Shown: piece after piece, positions 13,014-24,520 of the stretch
Position numbering within the stretch: position 1 is the first letter of the stretch
Layout: each line of letters begins with the position of its first letter
Source of the DNA: Tubiluchus corallicola
Lineage: Eukaryota; Priapulida; Priapulimorpha; Priapulimorphida; Tubiluchidae
DNA: 64,000 bases
Reading direction: 5' to 3'
Assembly (NCBI GenBank): GCA_030141605.1
Contig: JAQGDQ010000004.1
Location: 994,001-1,058,000 of the forward strand
The notes under the pieces: model-generated
Database searches by the model: none
The model's input: only the letters and a program-made list of their open reading frames with translations
Told to the model about the DNA's origin: nothing
Made by a program: the position numbers and the translations under genes

Positions 13014-13204
13014 TGCCCATTATGTCTGTTGTAGACATTGGGCGGACAGAACTCTAAAAACAAGAAATCTTCCCTTAAGACAGGTAAACACAGCAGTTAA
13101 TCCAGCAAAAAACTAGACTCTGCTATGCCAGTGGTTTGTCAGCACCACTTCCGACTGACACGCCATTCCACATAAAGCGGGTGCACCACTTTACGTGGAA
13201 TATC

Positions 13205-13310
13205 CTGGATACTTGGAGAATTCAGAGTTAAAGATTTTCAGATCAGCTCTCTGATGAGGCTACCCGCAAGTATAAGCGATGCAACACAATGTAAGATGGA
13301 ACACTAGCGC
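13205..13310 (+). repeat. Old dispersed repeat, copy 1
   Basis: Aligns with 14060-14155, the clearest shared core being TCAGATCAGCT...GAGGCTA followed by a similar GCAAG...AAC...AAATGTA-like run. Similarity looks like about 70 percent by eye. Confidence 0.4.
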
Positions 13311-14059
13311 ACTGCATGGTTCGTTTCTTCAATAATTATAAACTTAAAGAGCTACTGTTAAGACTGTTTTCATTTCTGTACTAGTCATCGCCTTGTAATG
13401 ATGTAAAAAACTCCCTGAACTTTAATTTCGTCTTGTAAATAAATTTTTAACAACAATGTACGACATCTCGCTAACTGGCTTCTTTTTTCATTGAACTGTT
13501 GAAAAACAGCTTTCTGTGATTTTTTTCTTGCAGTCCAGCTTACTGTAACAACTGTTGCTTTTGTTATTGTTATGTGTATTGTCCCAAACCCACTATATTG
13601 ACGGTCCCAAGTAGCGGCAAACGCGCTATGTGCAACGTATAATGTAATTTAACCGAATCTTTTCTCAGTGGCGTAATTACCTATCTTAATGACATTGTAG
13701 AAACTGCCAACTGCCAAAATGTCACGATTACCATCCTGAAGCTTTTACCAGTTATACTAAAAACTCAGAGGACAATTTTATTACAGATTTTGAGACTTTA
13801 CATCAGGTAGCTAAATTTTTTTAGTGGTGATATACAGTAACACAGTTTATTATTTGCTATGCGTTTAAAGGTTTGAAAAACAAATTTCATAGAATCTAAG
13901 GTCGAATCTTTTTCAAACCCTAATTAAGGATGAGAAAGTTTAGTCTTTGCTTAAACTTAATAAGGCTTTAGTGCGCACTTAACAGCCTTTAACTAAAATA
14001 TACTTTTGATGTAAGAGCCGCAGTACTTCACAAGATTGTTAGATGACATACCCTGAGAA
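13311..14059. other. Non-genic sequence, nothing recognised
   Basis: AT-rich, with no credible open frame. Confidence 0.5.
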
Positions 14060-14155
14060 ACGAATGCAGAGGTTAATATTTCCAGATCAGCTATCTTTTG
14101 AGGCTAAACTGGCAGGTTTCAAGCATTCTTGGAACAAAATAAAATGTAGCGCAGC
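14060..14155 (+). repeat. Old dispersed repeat, copy 2
   Basis: Diverged partner of 13205-13310, same orientation, about 850 bp away. Confidence 0.4.
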
Positions 14156-16015
14156 CTGAGCAAGTCCATTTTATGTGTTCAAGTTCTCTAGCTTCCACGT
14201 TCTCCGGACTAAGCTGGGCAGGAGTCAGTAAGAGATACGGACAATTTATTTTTTGTTGACTATAGAAATATTAATAATAACAAGTCCTTGGTTTGCACTT
14301 TTGACTGCTCTCTCTCAGTAAGTAATGTAATTAGCAATAACAGAACAAAAGAAGCACGGCTTCTGACTATGTGTGTTTTTTTGTTTGTCTACCAAGTACA
14401 TTTACAACGCCTTGTGCTGAGCCAAATAAAGTAATACACGCATGATTTCATTTCAAAAAGCTGCTATATATACCGGGGCAAGCAGGAAAGAATGTGCAGT
14501 ATTTGCAACATGTTAATTGGCAATGGTTTGGAGCAGGAGTGTTAGTATCTCATGCAGCGTGCTTGAAGAAATGATGTGAGCCATATGGCCAGGAAGTTAC
14601 CAACAGCAAAATAACAGCTGCTGTGGACGCATTGAATTAAGTGTAAAAATGCACGTTGACTCAAATTGAGTACCCACGTTATGGTGTTCCAGTGAGTTAG
14701 ATTACTTAGTTGGTTTGTGTATTGTGAGACAGTGGTCCGAGCAACGGCTGCTGCACTGAAAATTGCGCACTTGATTAGTTGATGCAGCAACTTGGGGGCA
14801 GCAGGGTTTTTTAAATAGCGTGAATAAGCTAAGAAGCAAACTGCCCTCTGAAAATAAGTAACTGAGTAATCAGACCGACTAAGTGAACAATTTCAGTGCC
14901 AACAAACCGTCTTAGAGTAACAAACTACTACTACTACTACAAGATAGGATATGAGAGTAGGGCACCCTATTAAGAATAATATATTAAGTAAAACATTGTT
15001 AGTGAGAACAGACTGCTAAATAAATCATCTTGTTGCAAACACCCTACTTAGCCAGTTAAGATTACCGAGTAAATTGGTTTAGTGTGACCATAATATTGAT
15101 TTAGCAAGCTCTGTTTATGTAAAAGTATCAATACACTAAAAAATATGAGAATGTTACGTAAACTGTCATTTGAATATGCTTACAAGCAATCCATTGCAGG
15201 TGAGTATCGGGTGGGTATGCAAATGCAGGGCGAAAGCTACTAAGCAAATTGCTTCAATTTGGAAAGATATCCACTAATGAATGTCAAAACTAATAGGCAC
15301 TTAAGAAATCCGTCACAGCATGAGTATGCTGCTGGACACACATTCAGTGTGAGTGTGCTTGCAGCAAATCGTGTCATTCTGAGCTTGTCAAGCTATCAGT
15401 AACAAAACACCTCACGACTTTTTAAGTGTAACGCAGTTTAGCTATGAATCAAATATTGAATTAAATACATTGCGTCGAATGTTACAGTTCTGGCAAAGGC
15501 GCATCAACCACGCATTAATTATGTTTTGACGCGTGTCTCACAACTGCCGCAGCTCATCACGCTCTCGCATTATAATTAACAAAAAATCCCGCGCGCTTAC
15601 GAAATAGCAGACGGCAGGTGCCAGGAAAACACGCATCAAGCAAAATTTCCGCGTTCTGATTTGCGCAGAGTGATTATTAGTTCTGGCGTGTAGGATGTAC
15701 GCAGCTCATAAACTATACTCGCTTAGTTCATAAAAAGTATGAGATGCTGTGTAGTATAATAGATGGGAACAGGTGGCGTATGAACGGAATACGTTTTATT
15801 GCCTCTTTCGAAAGGCTCACAAGAGCGTGGTGCAATATGTTATGGCATGATGTAACCGAACGGCGCGTGAAAGTTGAACTCTGTATTTTATCACTGTTAT
15901 CATTGTATTTTATGCCATTTTGGTTTCGTCTGCATACATATATCCATCTTCAGTAGATAATGATGGCCAAAAACGTGTTTTACTGATTAGTAAGGAAACC
16001 ACACAGAGCAAACTA
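14156..16015. other. Non-genic sequence; short (CTA)n at 14928-14942
   Basis: Contains a short CTA triplet run and a modestly CpG-richer patch around 15540-15860. The 60-80 codon frames inside have no recognisable family. Confidence 0.45.
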
Positions 16016-16617
16016 CGTAACACGAGAGAGTTAGCACTAAACTAGGCAAATAAAGTTTTAGTTGTGAGTACTTTTAAACAGACAAAACTAAAATCTAAAT
16101 AAAGTTGCTGAACACAAACAACGACGAAAAGTTTGAAGTAATCAAAATGATAACAATCAGATAAAGTTGCTGATTTCATTTGAAAAAGTTTTAGGTTACT
16201 TACAATACTTCCATAAAGTGCCAAAGGCCTACATATTTGTCGTAATTAATAATATCTGCATGCATAATGGCAAGCATTAAAATCAATTAACAGAAGTTCT
16301 TTTAAATACGTCTATAAAATAATATATGAAATATTATTATTTTATAGACGTATTTGAATACGAAATAATAACAATACTAAATGATTGCTTTAATTTTAGT
16401 AATTCACTTAGTATGTTTTAATTATTGTAACTTCAAGCTTTTTTGAATGAAATCAGCAAGTTTCTCTAATTGAATTTTATCACTTTGATTACTTCAAATT
16501 TTTCGTCGTTGTTCGTGTTTCAGTAACTTTACTTAGATTTTAGTTTTGTCTGTTTAAAAACATTCATAACTATAACTTTATAAGTCTAGTTTAGTGCTAA
16601 CCGCGTCTCGTGTTACG
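16016..16617. mobile_element. 602-bp fold-back (MITE-like) element with long terminal inverted repeats
   Basis: The left end at 16016 (CGTAACACGAG) is the exact reverse complement of the right end at 16617. Imperfect complementarity then continues for about 190 bp: 16016-16205 pairs with about 16425-16617, including matched words around TTAGCACTAAACTAG, AAACAGACAAAACTAAAATC and AACGACGAAAA. Near the centre, 16304-16323 and 16336-16355 are a perfect 20-bp inverted repeat with a 12-bp loop. No transposase is encoded, so it would be non-autonomous. I found no certain target-site duplication, and the superfamily is undetermined. Confidence 0.8.
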
Positions 16618-17309
16618 CTTGAATGTATTGCTATTAGTTAGCAATAAACGTTAAAATAACCAAATTGTATGACAGTCTCCCCCTGGTGTCGATTTATAGA
16701 ATTTTGCTTGTGGCTTCTCTCGTGCATAATCTGCCAGACAGCTGCGCTTGTTTGTGTACTGAACACGCCTGGAGAATGAAATTAAAATACTTTTAGCAGC
16801 ACGAGATTAATACCAGAGCAGATGGTTTCATACAATAGCAAAATAAACGCACAATAAAAGCTTGAATTTATTTGCAATTCAGACTTTGTTTCTAGTAAAA
16901 AGATTAGACTGTAATTAAGTTGTTAGTGTACGTGCAATCGATGAATGTAAACCATTATTCAACATACAGAACATTCACCACATTAACAAGTTAAGCAAAT
17001 ACAGTACGTAGTAAAATAATAATAAAAAATAGCAAGATTTTTTGAGAGCAGCTTGTGTCTATCCATATAGGTAGCTTGTATCACCATGTTAAAGTCCTGA
17101 ATTTTTGAAGCTTCATATGCCATAATTTTGTTTCTAACAGAGTTCCTAACACAATTACAAACAATCGTACAGCCCAAAACTAGGAAAGTATCGAAATTCT
17201 TGTAAGATTTTAGAAAATTCGATTCTATTATATTAACTATATCATTTATTATCAACACTATTACCACTGAGTACTGCGTTTGCTTTATTTTTTCAGCAAT
17301 TTTGCCATT

Positions 17310-17310
<1 letters not shown>
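16618..17310. other. Non-genic sequence
   Basis: A minus-strand frame of 94 codons (16983-17267) shows no recognisable feature. Nothing else seen. Confidence 0.5.
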
Positions 17311-17312
<2 letters not shown>

Positions 17313-17361
<49 letters not shown>

Positions 17362-17395
17362 CCTCTCTCTCACTCTCCCTCACACATACTTTCAC
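17313..17395 (+). repeat. (CT)n microsatellite
   Basis: About 20 perfect CT units, then CCCT/CACT variants. Confidence 0.95.
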
Positions 17396-18801
17396 CCTCT
17401 CCTTCTGTCTGTTTATGTCTTTCTCTTATCTATTTCATTGGCAATTCTAATTAAAGTAGGCCTAATAGGGCATTTGTAGGCATTTACAGAGTGAATTCTC
17501 TTTCTATATTTGGTTTATGTGTTTTCCTTCTTTCGGAGTTGAGGTTTTATCATACGTCTCCTGTTCTTAATTCCATATTCATTGGCAGCCCATATGTATC
17601 CATCTTATATAACCTGTCGTGATGAATCTATGAGTCATGGATAAAATCTTCAGCTTGTACTTTGAACCAATTAAGACAAGCATTGCAGTGGCTGTGTCAT
17701 TCAGATATTACCTTCATTTTTTCATTTGAAACTCAGCTAAACCAGAACTGAGTCAAAGCATTTGCACATTTTAAAGATGGACAGATTTTGTTCTACTTGC
17801 TTTCCAGGACAGTTTGTGAAATCGCGCTACTACTATATTATGGCTAGATTAGTGTCCTTCTCATGGCCACAGTTATGACATCATGACGGCGTAAACGCAA
17901 TTTATTCACTTTTGTCTGACTTAACCACCAACACCAGACAGTACTTTTCCCTTTAATTTTTATACACTGCGCGTAAAAATTCATTTATAGTTTTTCAATC
18001 GATCATGTACGACGACCAATCGTGGCCGAGATTGGTGTGCCACCTTTAACTACGCCTTTGCCAATCACATTTCGGAAGCCACATCTCATGCCGTCAACTC
18101 TCATTCATCCATCGAGCTATTCTCCAACAATGGTACCAACCGACCACTATATCAATAACATGTAGTATTTCAATAACCTTTCATTGTGGATATGTCTTTT
18201 TGGACCAATCTGTACGCGTTTTCTTCTTATACTGTATAATAGCAAAAAATCTGTTCAGTGAAATCGCGACACATTGGCCATCATGGACAGGTGCGAGCGA
18301 CATAGTAAAAAGTAATTATGAAAGTGTCAAGAAGCACACGTAACGTGACAGTGCAGGCCGATTACAGCGCCATCTGTGAATGGCAGCTGACGGTAACATG
18401 TGGAAGGTTTAACTAGACTAGACCAACCGCTTTTTACACCGCCCAAAAGGTCGATGTAGTGGCTTAGAAGTTACGAAGTGTGCCAGAAAGTGAGATCACC
18501 TCAAAACTAAGGGAATTCGTTTGTCTGACTGCTTTATCTTTTACAAACTTAATTTTGTATTTTCTACATTTTTTAAATTTAAAACTCATCGCCTATACAT
18601 ACTAAATTTTAGACGCTGTAAGACTGCTTAGGTACCAATTACGCCATAACCACTGATCTGAAAACCGTTTTATTACGTGTCATGATCAGACGCGGGTGGA
18701 CTATGAACTTTTCCACTAAGTATAAAATCTCTTATTTTGTTAAAAAACAATGTTCGCTATAAGTCGATCTTGACTTTTATTCAAGAGGACTACCTTTCAA
18801 A
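17396..18801. other. Non-genic sequence, possible promoter side of the next entry
   Basis: No credible long open frame. The last few hundred bases are somewhat richer in CpG, as would suit a 5' flank, but no TATA box or initiator can be assigned. Confidence 0.4.
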
Positions 18802-18874
18802 ATGTCAGCTGCGCCCAACAACAAGCTCCCTCTATGTGTAAGCTGTCAAAAACAAATGGCGGCGATTTGGCACA
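18802..18874 (+). CDS. Possible first coding exon of an unidentified gene
   Basis: Seen: an ATG with A at -3 (18802) opens a 24-codon frame (MSAAPNNKLPLCVSCQKQ...) containing a Cys-x2-Cys pair, and the frame meets GTAAGT, a perfect splice-donor core, at 18875. A second in-frame ATG at 18855 sits in AAATGGCGGC, the YY1/TISU-type start context common in short-leader housekeeping genes. Inferred: this could be exon 1 of a gene whose remaining exons lie to the right. Against it: the exon is tiny, no downstream exon was recognised, and ATG plus GTAAGT can co-occur by chance. I cannot name the product. Confidence 0.25.
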
Positions 18875-20445
18875 GTAAGTTTTAATCAGGCGCGGCCGTT
18901 ATAACTGATATGGCGCTTAATTAAAAGCTGAAAATAATTATTAGGTGTTCGAGAAATCTGTCTCTATAGTTCTTGAAAAATAGCTCTCTGGATAATTAAT
19001 GAGGAAAAATTGTAATGCAGAAACATTTTCTTTTCAAGAGGTGTCTCGTTGACCTATTCACATGATTAACTATGCTAATGTTGTATCTAAATTAGAAAAA
19101 AACTTTTTCTTTTCTTGTATACAACGGTATGACACACGAGCTGACATAATGCGGTGCAAAAAATGAGCTTTCTTTTAACTATCATTTGAAAATTTGCAGT
19201 CAGTTGATGATTTTAATATATAGTTCAGCGCACTGTAAGCCGGAATCGGAGGACCGGAATCTAGCCAAAACCAGGAATGGTTACCTAGCAGGTTCAGCAT
19301 TAATCACCTTCCTCAGTCGTGCCCTAAAATAATAGCGCAGGAACTGTAAGCAGTAGAACATAAAACCTGGTGACGAAACTCACTTTTGCTGTTGTTGTCT
19401 TTAGAATAATGTACCTTACATTTATGTAACGTTATAGTTCACTTGCAATGTTTTTTGCCACTGCTCATAGTGAAATGTCCTTTTAAGTCACATGTGACTT
19501 GTAAGCCTGTATCCATAAAATCACCTTATTCTGCATTAAAAACGTTTCTCAGAGTAATAACAAAACTTTTACTAAAACGCAGCTTAAGAATAGGGCAAGT
19601 AGGAAATTAAATCAGGTTTTGCCTTGCCTTCAAGTAGAGATGACATCACACCCAGCACCTGTCCTACTCATCAATAATCAACACAGGTGTACCCAGAGAT
19701 TCCTCAATTATTCAAAGCAATTAGTGGGAAGTTGAAACATATACGCGCAATTATTATTGCAGTGAAGTATTTGGGTACATAGTTCTAATGTTACAGCTTC
19801 GTTGCCCCCTACTTATTATTCATATACACCAGCATTTATATGTAGTACGTATTCAAAATAGAAATTCATTGAATAAGTGCATTTATTCAACCTAAATTAG
19901 TCCAAAAATAATGCGAATTGCTTCATTTCGGGATCAAATTTTGATCAATAAAATTTTTAATATTAATATCCGTTACACGTTTTGGCTAAATAAGGCCTAT
20001 CTACATTTAACATAGGCAACATATGACACCAAGGATTTTGTTGCATTTGTAAATTTGTACCCATGATTGTCAACATTAGCAGCCAAGGTAAGCAATTAAT
20101 GTACCACTCGCTATATAAATATTAATGAATTAATGAATAAATAAACACTTTTTCAATGTTCTCGTCATAATTAATCAGAGTGGCACAGATGGCAATTATG
20201 TAAAGTGTTGACAGTTGTCACAATAAATGTATTTTTTGAAACGAGATAACAGGTGGGGTCACTGATGCGTGTACGCCATTTTTCATTCATGAAATAAAGG
20301 TCTGAAGTCAACTCTCTTTAGGACACTAAAAGAAATGCCAAGTATTTCATTAATTAACACTGATTTAAAAGTGAATTAACCAATAATTTAAAGTTTGATT
20401 GCACAACCTGTGACTGCACAAAATGTATTTGACATGTCCTACTCT
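18875..20445. other. Non-genic sequence, nothing recognised
   Basis: AT-rich, no open frame of interest. It would be intron if the preceding exon is real. Confidence 0.45.
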
Positions 20446-20602
20446 CCCCAATTCAGCTCATCTTAACTCATTTCCAGTTCACTTTAGTTCAACTCAGCTA
20501 AAACCAACTTACCTAAATCAAATTCAGCCTTTAATTTAACTCATACTTCAACTTAACCCACTTGCCAACTCAATTCATATCAGCTTAACTTCACTCAACG
20601 CG
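20446..20602. repeat. Degenerate AACTCA/TTCA short repeat
   Basis: Repeated words AACTCA, TTCAACT and AACTTA at roughly 5- or 10-bp spacing. This is a decayed pentanucleotide-type satellite. Confidence 0.6.
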
Positions 20603-21105
20603 ACTCTCCACTAATAAATTTTATTTAATTAAACTCCTAACATAGCTAAAACACAACACGGCTTGGGTGGGTGGGGTATTCCAACACAATCAGTCTGCAA
20701 AGTTTCAATTATTAATATGGTCATGATCACGCAACAATCTACCTAATAAAAATATAACGTATAAAAAATAATATTGGGGTTCAAAAACAGGATGATAGAC
20801 TTTACAGTATGATATGATAGATATCCTAACGCATCATAAGTTTGTAGTGACATGTGTATTGTTTACACGAACATTTTGAGTCCAGGAAGTCTGGGCATAC
20901 GGAGCTTGGAACTCTCCTTCTGTCTTACTAAGTAAGTAAGGTGCTAACTTCACCTAGTTTTACTACAACGATGTGGAAGAAAGCTCTATGCACTCATCCT
21001 CAGAATTTGTTAAATATAATAATGCTTACAAACTGTGGAACTCGTATCAGCACCTGCCATGAGAACACTCATATAAGACCAAACCCCGATAGTAAAAATA
21101 TCTGC
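20603..21105. other. Non-genic sequence
   Basis: Nothing recognised. Confidence 0.5.
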
Positions 21106-21405
21106 TACATGACAGCATTTCTAAGACGGTGATAATCTGATGAGAGCTTGGTATTTTAATATTAACAAGTCAAGATTGAAATGCTGCGAGATCATGCCTG
21201 CTCAACTTGTTAGCCGGAGTTTGGAAATAATGGTGGTGGACCAGTCTAATGACGTCTTACATGACAGTATTTCCAGGACGATGATAATCTGATGACCGCT
21301 TGGTATTTCAATATTAATAAGTCAAGATCCAAATGCTGCAAGGTTATGCCTGCTCAACTTGTTAGCCGGAGTTTGGAAATAATGGTGGTTGACCAGATTA
21401 ACTTA
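21106..21405 (+). repeat. Tandem duplication, two units of about 152 bp
   Basis: Unit 1 begins TACATGACAG at 21106 and unit 2 begins identically at 21258. They share long stretches such as GATAATCTGATGA, CTTGGTATTT and about 30 identical bases around 21205-21235 and 21356-21386. Scattered substitutions (by eye about 10 percent) indicate an old event. No coding potential is seen in either unit. Confidence 0.9.
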
Positions 21406-22780
21406 CTGCTAAAGAACGATGAGCATAATTAGGAAAAACTGAGTTTTTTGTATATCAGATAACAACTAGGTCGCAGAATAACCCTTTTCCCGCAAAAGCT
21501 ATCAGCAAACACAAAAAGTGCACGTAACTAACTTATTAAAGTTCTTTAATTGTTGTTTACGGCACTGGCACTTTGAATGGAAATACCTCGATGTGGCTAA
21601 TAAAACTTGTCCTGAGAAAGTTGGCAGATTTTCCTCATATTGACGAAGTTTGTTGGTATTTAAGACCATTGCTGGCAGTCTGCATCGATTTCAGATGGGA
21701 ACCCGCGAGTCTCCCTGCATCTGTCCACAAGGCTTAGTTCAACGAGGGTAAATATTTAGCCATCTGCCTATAGACTTGCTCGCCCCGCGAGATCAATAAT
21801 CCCACCATCTCGCTGGACCCTTGGGATCGATATCCGCTAGCTCACTATAAATCCATCAATTATCGAACACGATGCTCGGTTTATTGCGTTGCGTGGCCGT
21901 GTCTTTGTTTCACAGCGATGAAGCCAAATATGTCGGAACCTATAACCATGGCTTCCTGTAAAAAGACATCTTTTATAAAAGAAATCACTGACTCTGCCGC
22001 AAACCGTTTGCTTGGTCTTATTTCCGTCAACATTACACGACAGACTTGAAGCGACACGGCTAAAATAAAAAAAGCAGACGACTTTAAAGAGAAAAATGAA
22101 CTTTCACGCTTTCGGTCCTCTTGTGTTTTCATTCCTTCTATAATGTTTTTAATTCTATATTTTGTTCGACTACATTTCGTTTCCGTATTCTATGTAAGCT
22201 CTATTACATTTTTGTGTACGTAGTCCGTTTCACTAACCGCGGTTCTATGATTTTTAACAATTTCATTCGGACCTACGTGACCGAGTTGAGTGTGTTCCGT
22301 TTTCTTCTTTGTTTTACACGACAAAATTATCTATCAGTGAAGCTGACTGTCTTTTCACAATTTATTTTTTGTGTAAAAAAGTCTCACGCATGCGCTATGG
22401 TGCAATGCGGAAATAAAAGAAGAAAACGCGGAAAAACATCACTGTGTTTGTGTCTAACAAGCTGAATATTTCATGGGCTATTATAACATGTAAGATAATG
22501 TGTTTGATCAGTTGTTGTTCATGTAACTAAACCAAACGTGCAGCGTGTTGGATTAGTATCGAGTTCGCACGGCGGCGACTAAATTGTTCCTCCTAATACT
22601 TGTTCAGCTTCCAAGCTGAGTTAATATTGTAGCTTATTAGACTGTTCCTAGACAAACACAGCACTTTGTAGCACACCTTGTTATGTGCGGTGATTAATGG
22701 CAAAGAAATACAATTTTTTACTTTGTTGAAAAACGTGTACGGATAGGGTTTCTCGAAAATTCTCTTTAGAAGCTTTGCAG
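21406..22780. other. Non-genic sequence
   Basis: Frames at 21881-22132 (minus) and 22121-22465 (plus, no ATG start) show no recognisable domain. A CGGCTT triple repeat lies at about 22782-22799. Confidence 0.45.
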
Positions 22781-22965
22781 GCTTCGGCTTCGGCTTCGGA
22801 TCATCTACTCATTCTACCTGATAAGAGAAATAAATGACGAAGTGTATCGCTTGCTAGTTTGCCCTGAAAATCCACCACTTTGCAAGAAGCCTTCTGTCCA
22901 AAACAGGGTGCCCTTTTCCCTTTCAAGAAACAAAATAAGTGAGCGCCGATGTACTTGACAAATAT

Positions 22966-23014
22966 AACTATTTAAAGCATTATTAATGTTTAAATAAATT
23001 AGCTTTAAATAGTT
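22966..23014. repeat. Short perfect inverted repeat
   Basis: Arms AACTATTTAAAGC (22966-22978) and GCTTTAAATAGTT (23002-23014) are perfect 13-bp complements around a 23-bp AT-rich spacer. Confidence 0.85.
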
Positions 23015-24085
23015 GCCTGTCAGTCACAAACATATATATTGGCTTCTTATTGTTTTTGTTACTAAGAGCAATATATAATTTTAAATAGCAGGCATTGCTT
23101 AAAATAGATCATTACCGCTTAACTTATCGTTCCAAACGCTGCTGCCAAGTGAATGAATTTGTTTTTCATTTTGAACTCAATTTTTTAATTTTGAAAACTC
23201 AATAGTGTACAATGGATAGTAGGTTCGTGTAGACGTAATGCGCGAGTATGACCATTTTGGTGATAGGACAAAAAACTGCTCTAAAATACATGTATTTTAT
23301 GTACCAAGTATGTATGTTATGTAACGAGTACTTATGTAACAATTGGTTTTTAACAGTTCTCTTAAAGACATTCTCGTTGTTCTACTTTTAAATTTAAGTT
23401 TGTCCTGCAAACGGTGGATGTAGGAGCAAATCTAAATGAGACAGATAATGACGCATTTAAAATAGTTCATCGTAAGACAGTGAGTAATGAATAGAGCAGA
23501 ACCTTCAGAACCTTGTGTTGAAGACTAAGAAAAAACATTTCCTGACGATACATACGAGCGGCACAAAATAGCTAATAATGATGCTTTAATATAAGTTACA
23601 GCTGAATAAATAAACTAAGTTATAAATTGTGTTCTTCACAAATTTACACATTGTAAATCTGAATACTTAATCTTCAATTTGAAACCACCATATCGGAGTG
23701 ACACTACTCCAGCATATAATATCTACTTACTAACGTATAATTGTTCCAGGAAATACAAAGCAGGTGGGCATGACACAAGAAACAAGGTGGCTTTTACATT
23801 TGGATAAAATATGTCAAAATCAGTGATATGTTTAATCTTCAGCTAGTTGGGATTTAATTGAAAAAGTGCATTTAATTTGCGCAGGGAAGCCGTTTAAAAT
23901 ATTCGGTGTGATAATCGTAATTGAGTTTCGGCTTCATCTCAAACATTAAGTGCTTTAAATTGTTCAGCGTAGCAGCACTTCTGCCTAACTTACAAGAGAA
24001 ATCAAGTGGAAACGTTTTGCATTTGAATTTTAAAGTATCGTTTAAAATGCAGTTACCATGTTTTAATTTACTTATGTAAGCACGG
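23015..24085. other. Non-genic sequence with an 18-bp palindrome
   Basis: 23282-23299 is a perfect palindrome (TAAAATACATGTATTTTA). Nothing else recognised. Confidence 0.5.
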
Positions 24086-24086
24086 G

Positions 24087-24520
24087 CTCTTTTCTTTCTT
24101 CCTCCTTTCCCTTCTTTTCCCTTCCCTTCCATTCCCTTCTCTGTCTTTCGCCTCCCTTCCCCTCTCTTTCCGTTCATTTCCACCCTTTCCCCTCCTTTCC
24201 TTTTCTTTACTTTCCTTTCGTTTCCTTCGTTTCCCCTCCGTTCTGTTCGGTGATGTTCTGCTCTCTTCTTTCATCTTCTCTTCTTTTCTCTTTTCTCCCA
24301 CCCTCCACTGCCCTGCCCTACCCTGTCCCGTCCTCTCCCCTCATCTCCTTTCTTCTCCTCTCTTTATCTCTGTCTACTCTGCTTTGCTGTTCTCTTCTCT
24401 CTTCCCTTCCCTTCTCTTCTCTTCTCTTACTTTCTCTTTACTTTACTTTACTTTTCTTTTTCACTTTTTTCGTCTTTCTTGCTGTTATTTTCTTTCTTTT
24501 CTGTTCTTTTCTTATTTCTT
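24087..24520. repeat. Long polypyrimidine tract
   Basis: About 430 bp of TTCC, TCTT and CTTT words with very few purines on the plus strand. Translations (Ser/Leu/Phe forward, Lys/Arg/Glu/Gly reverse) are artefacts. Such tracts can adopt triplex structure (known property, not shown here). Confidence 0.9.
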
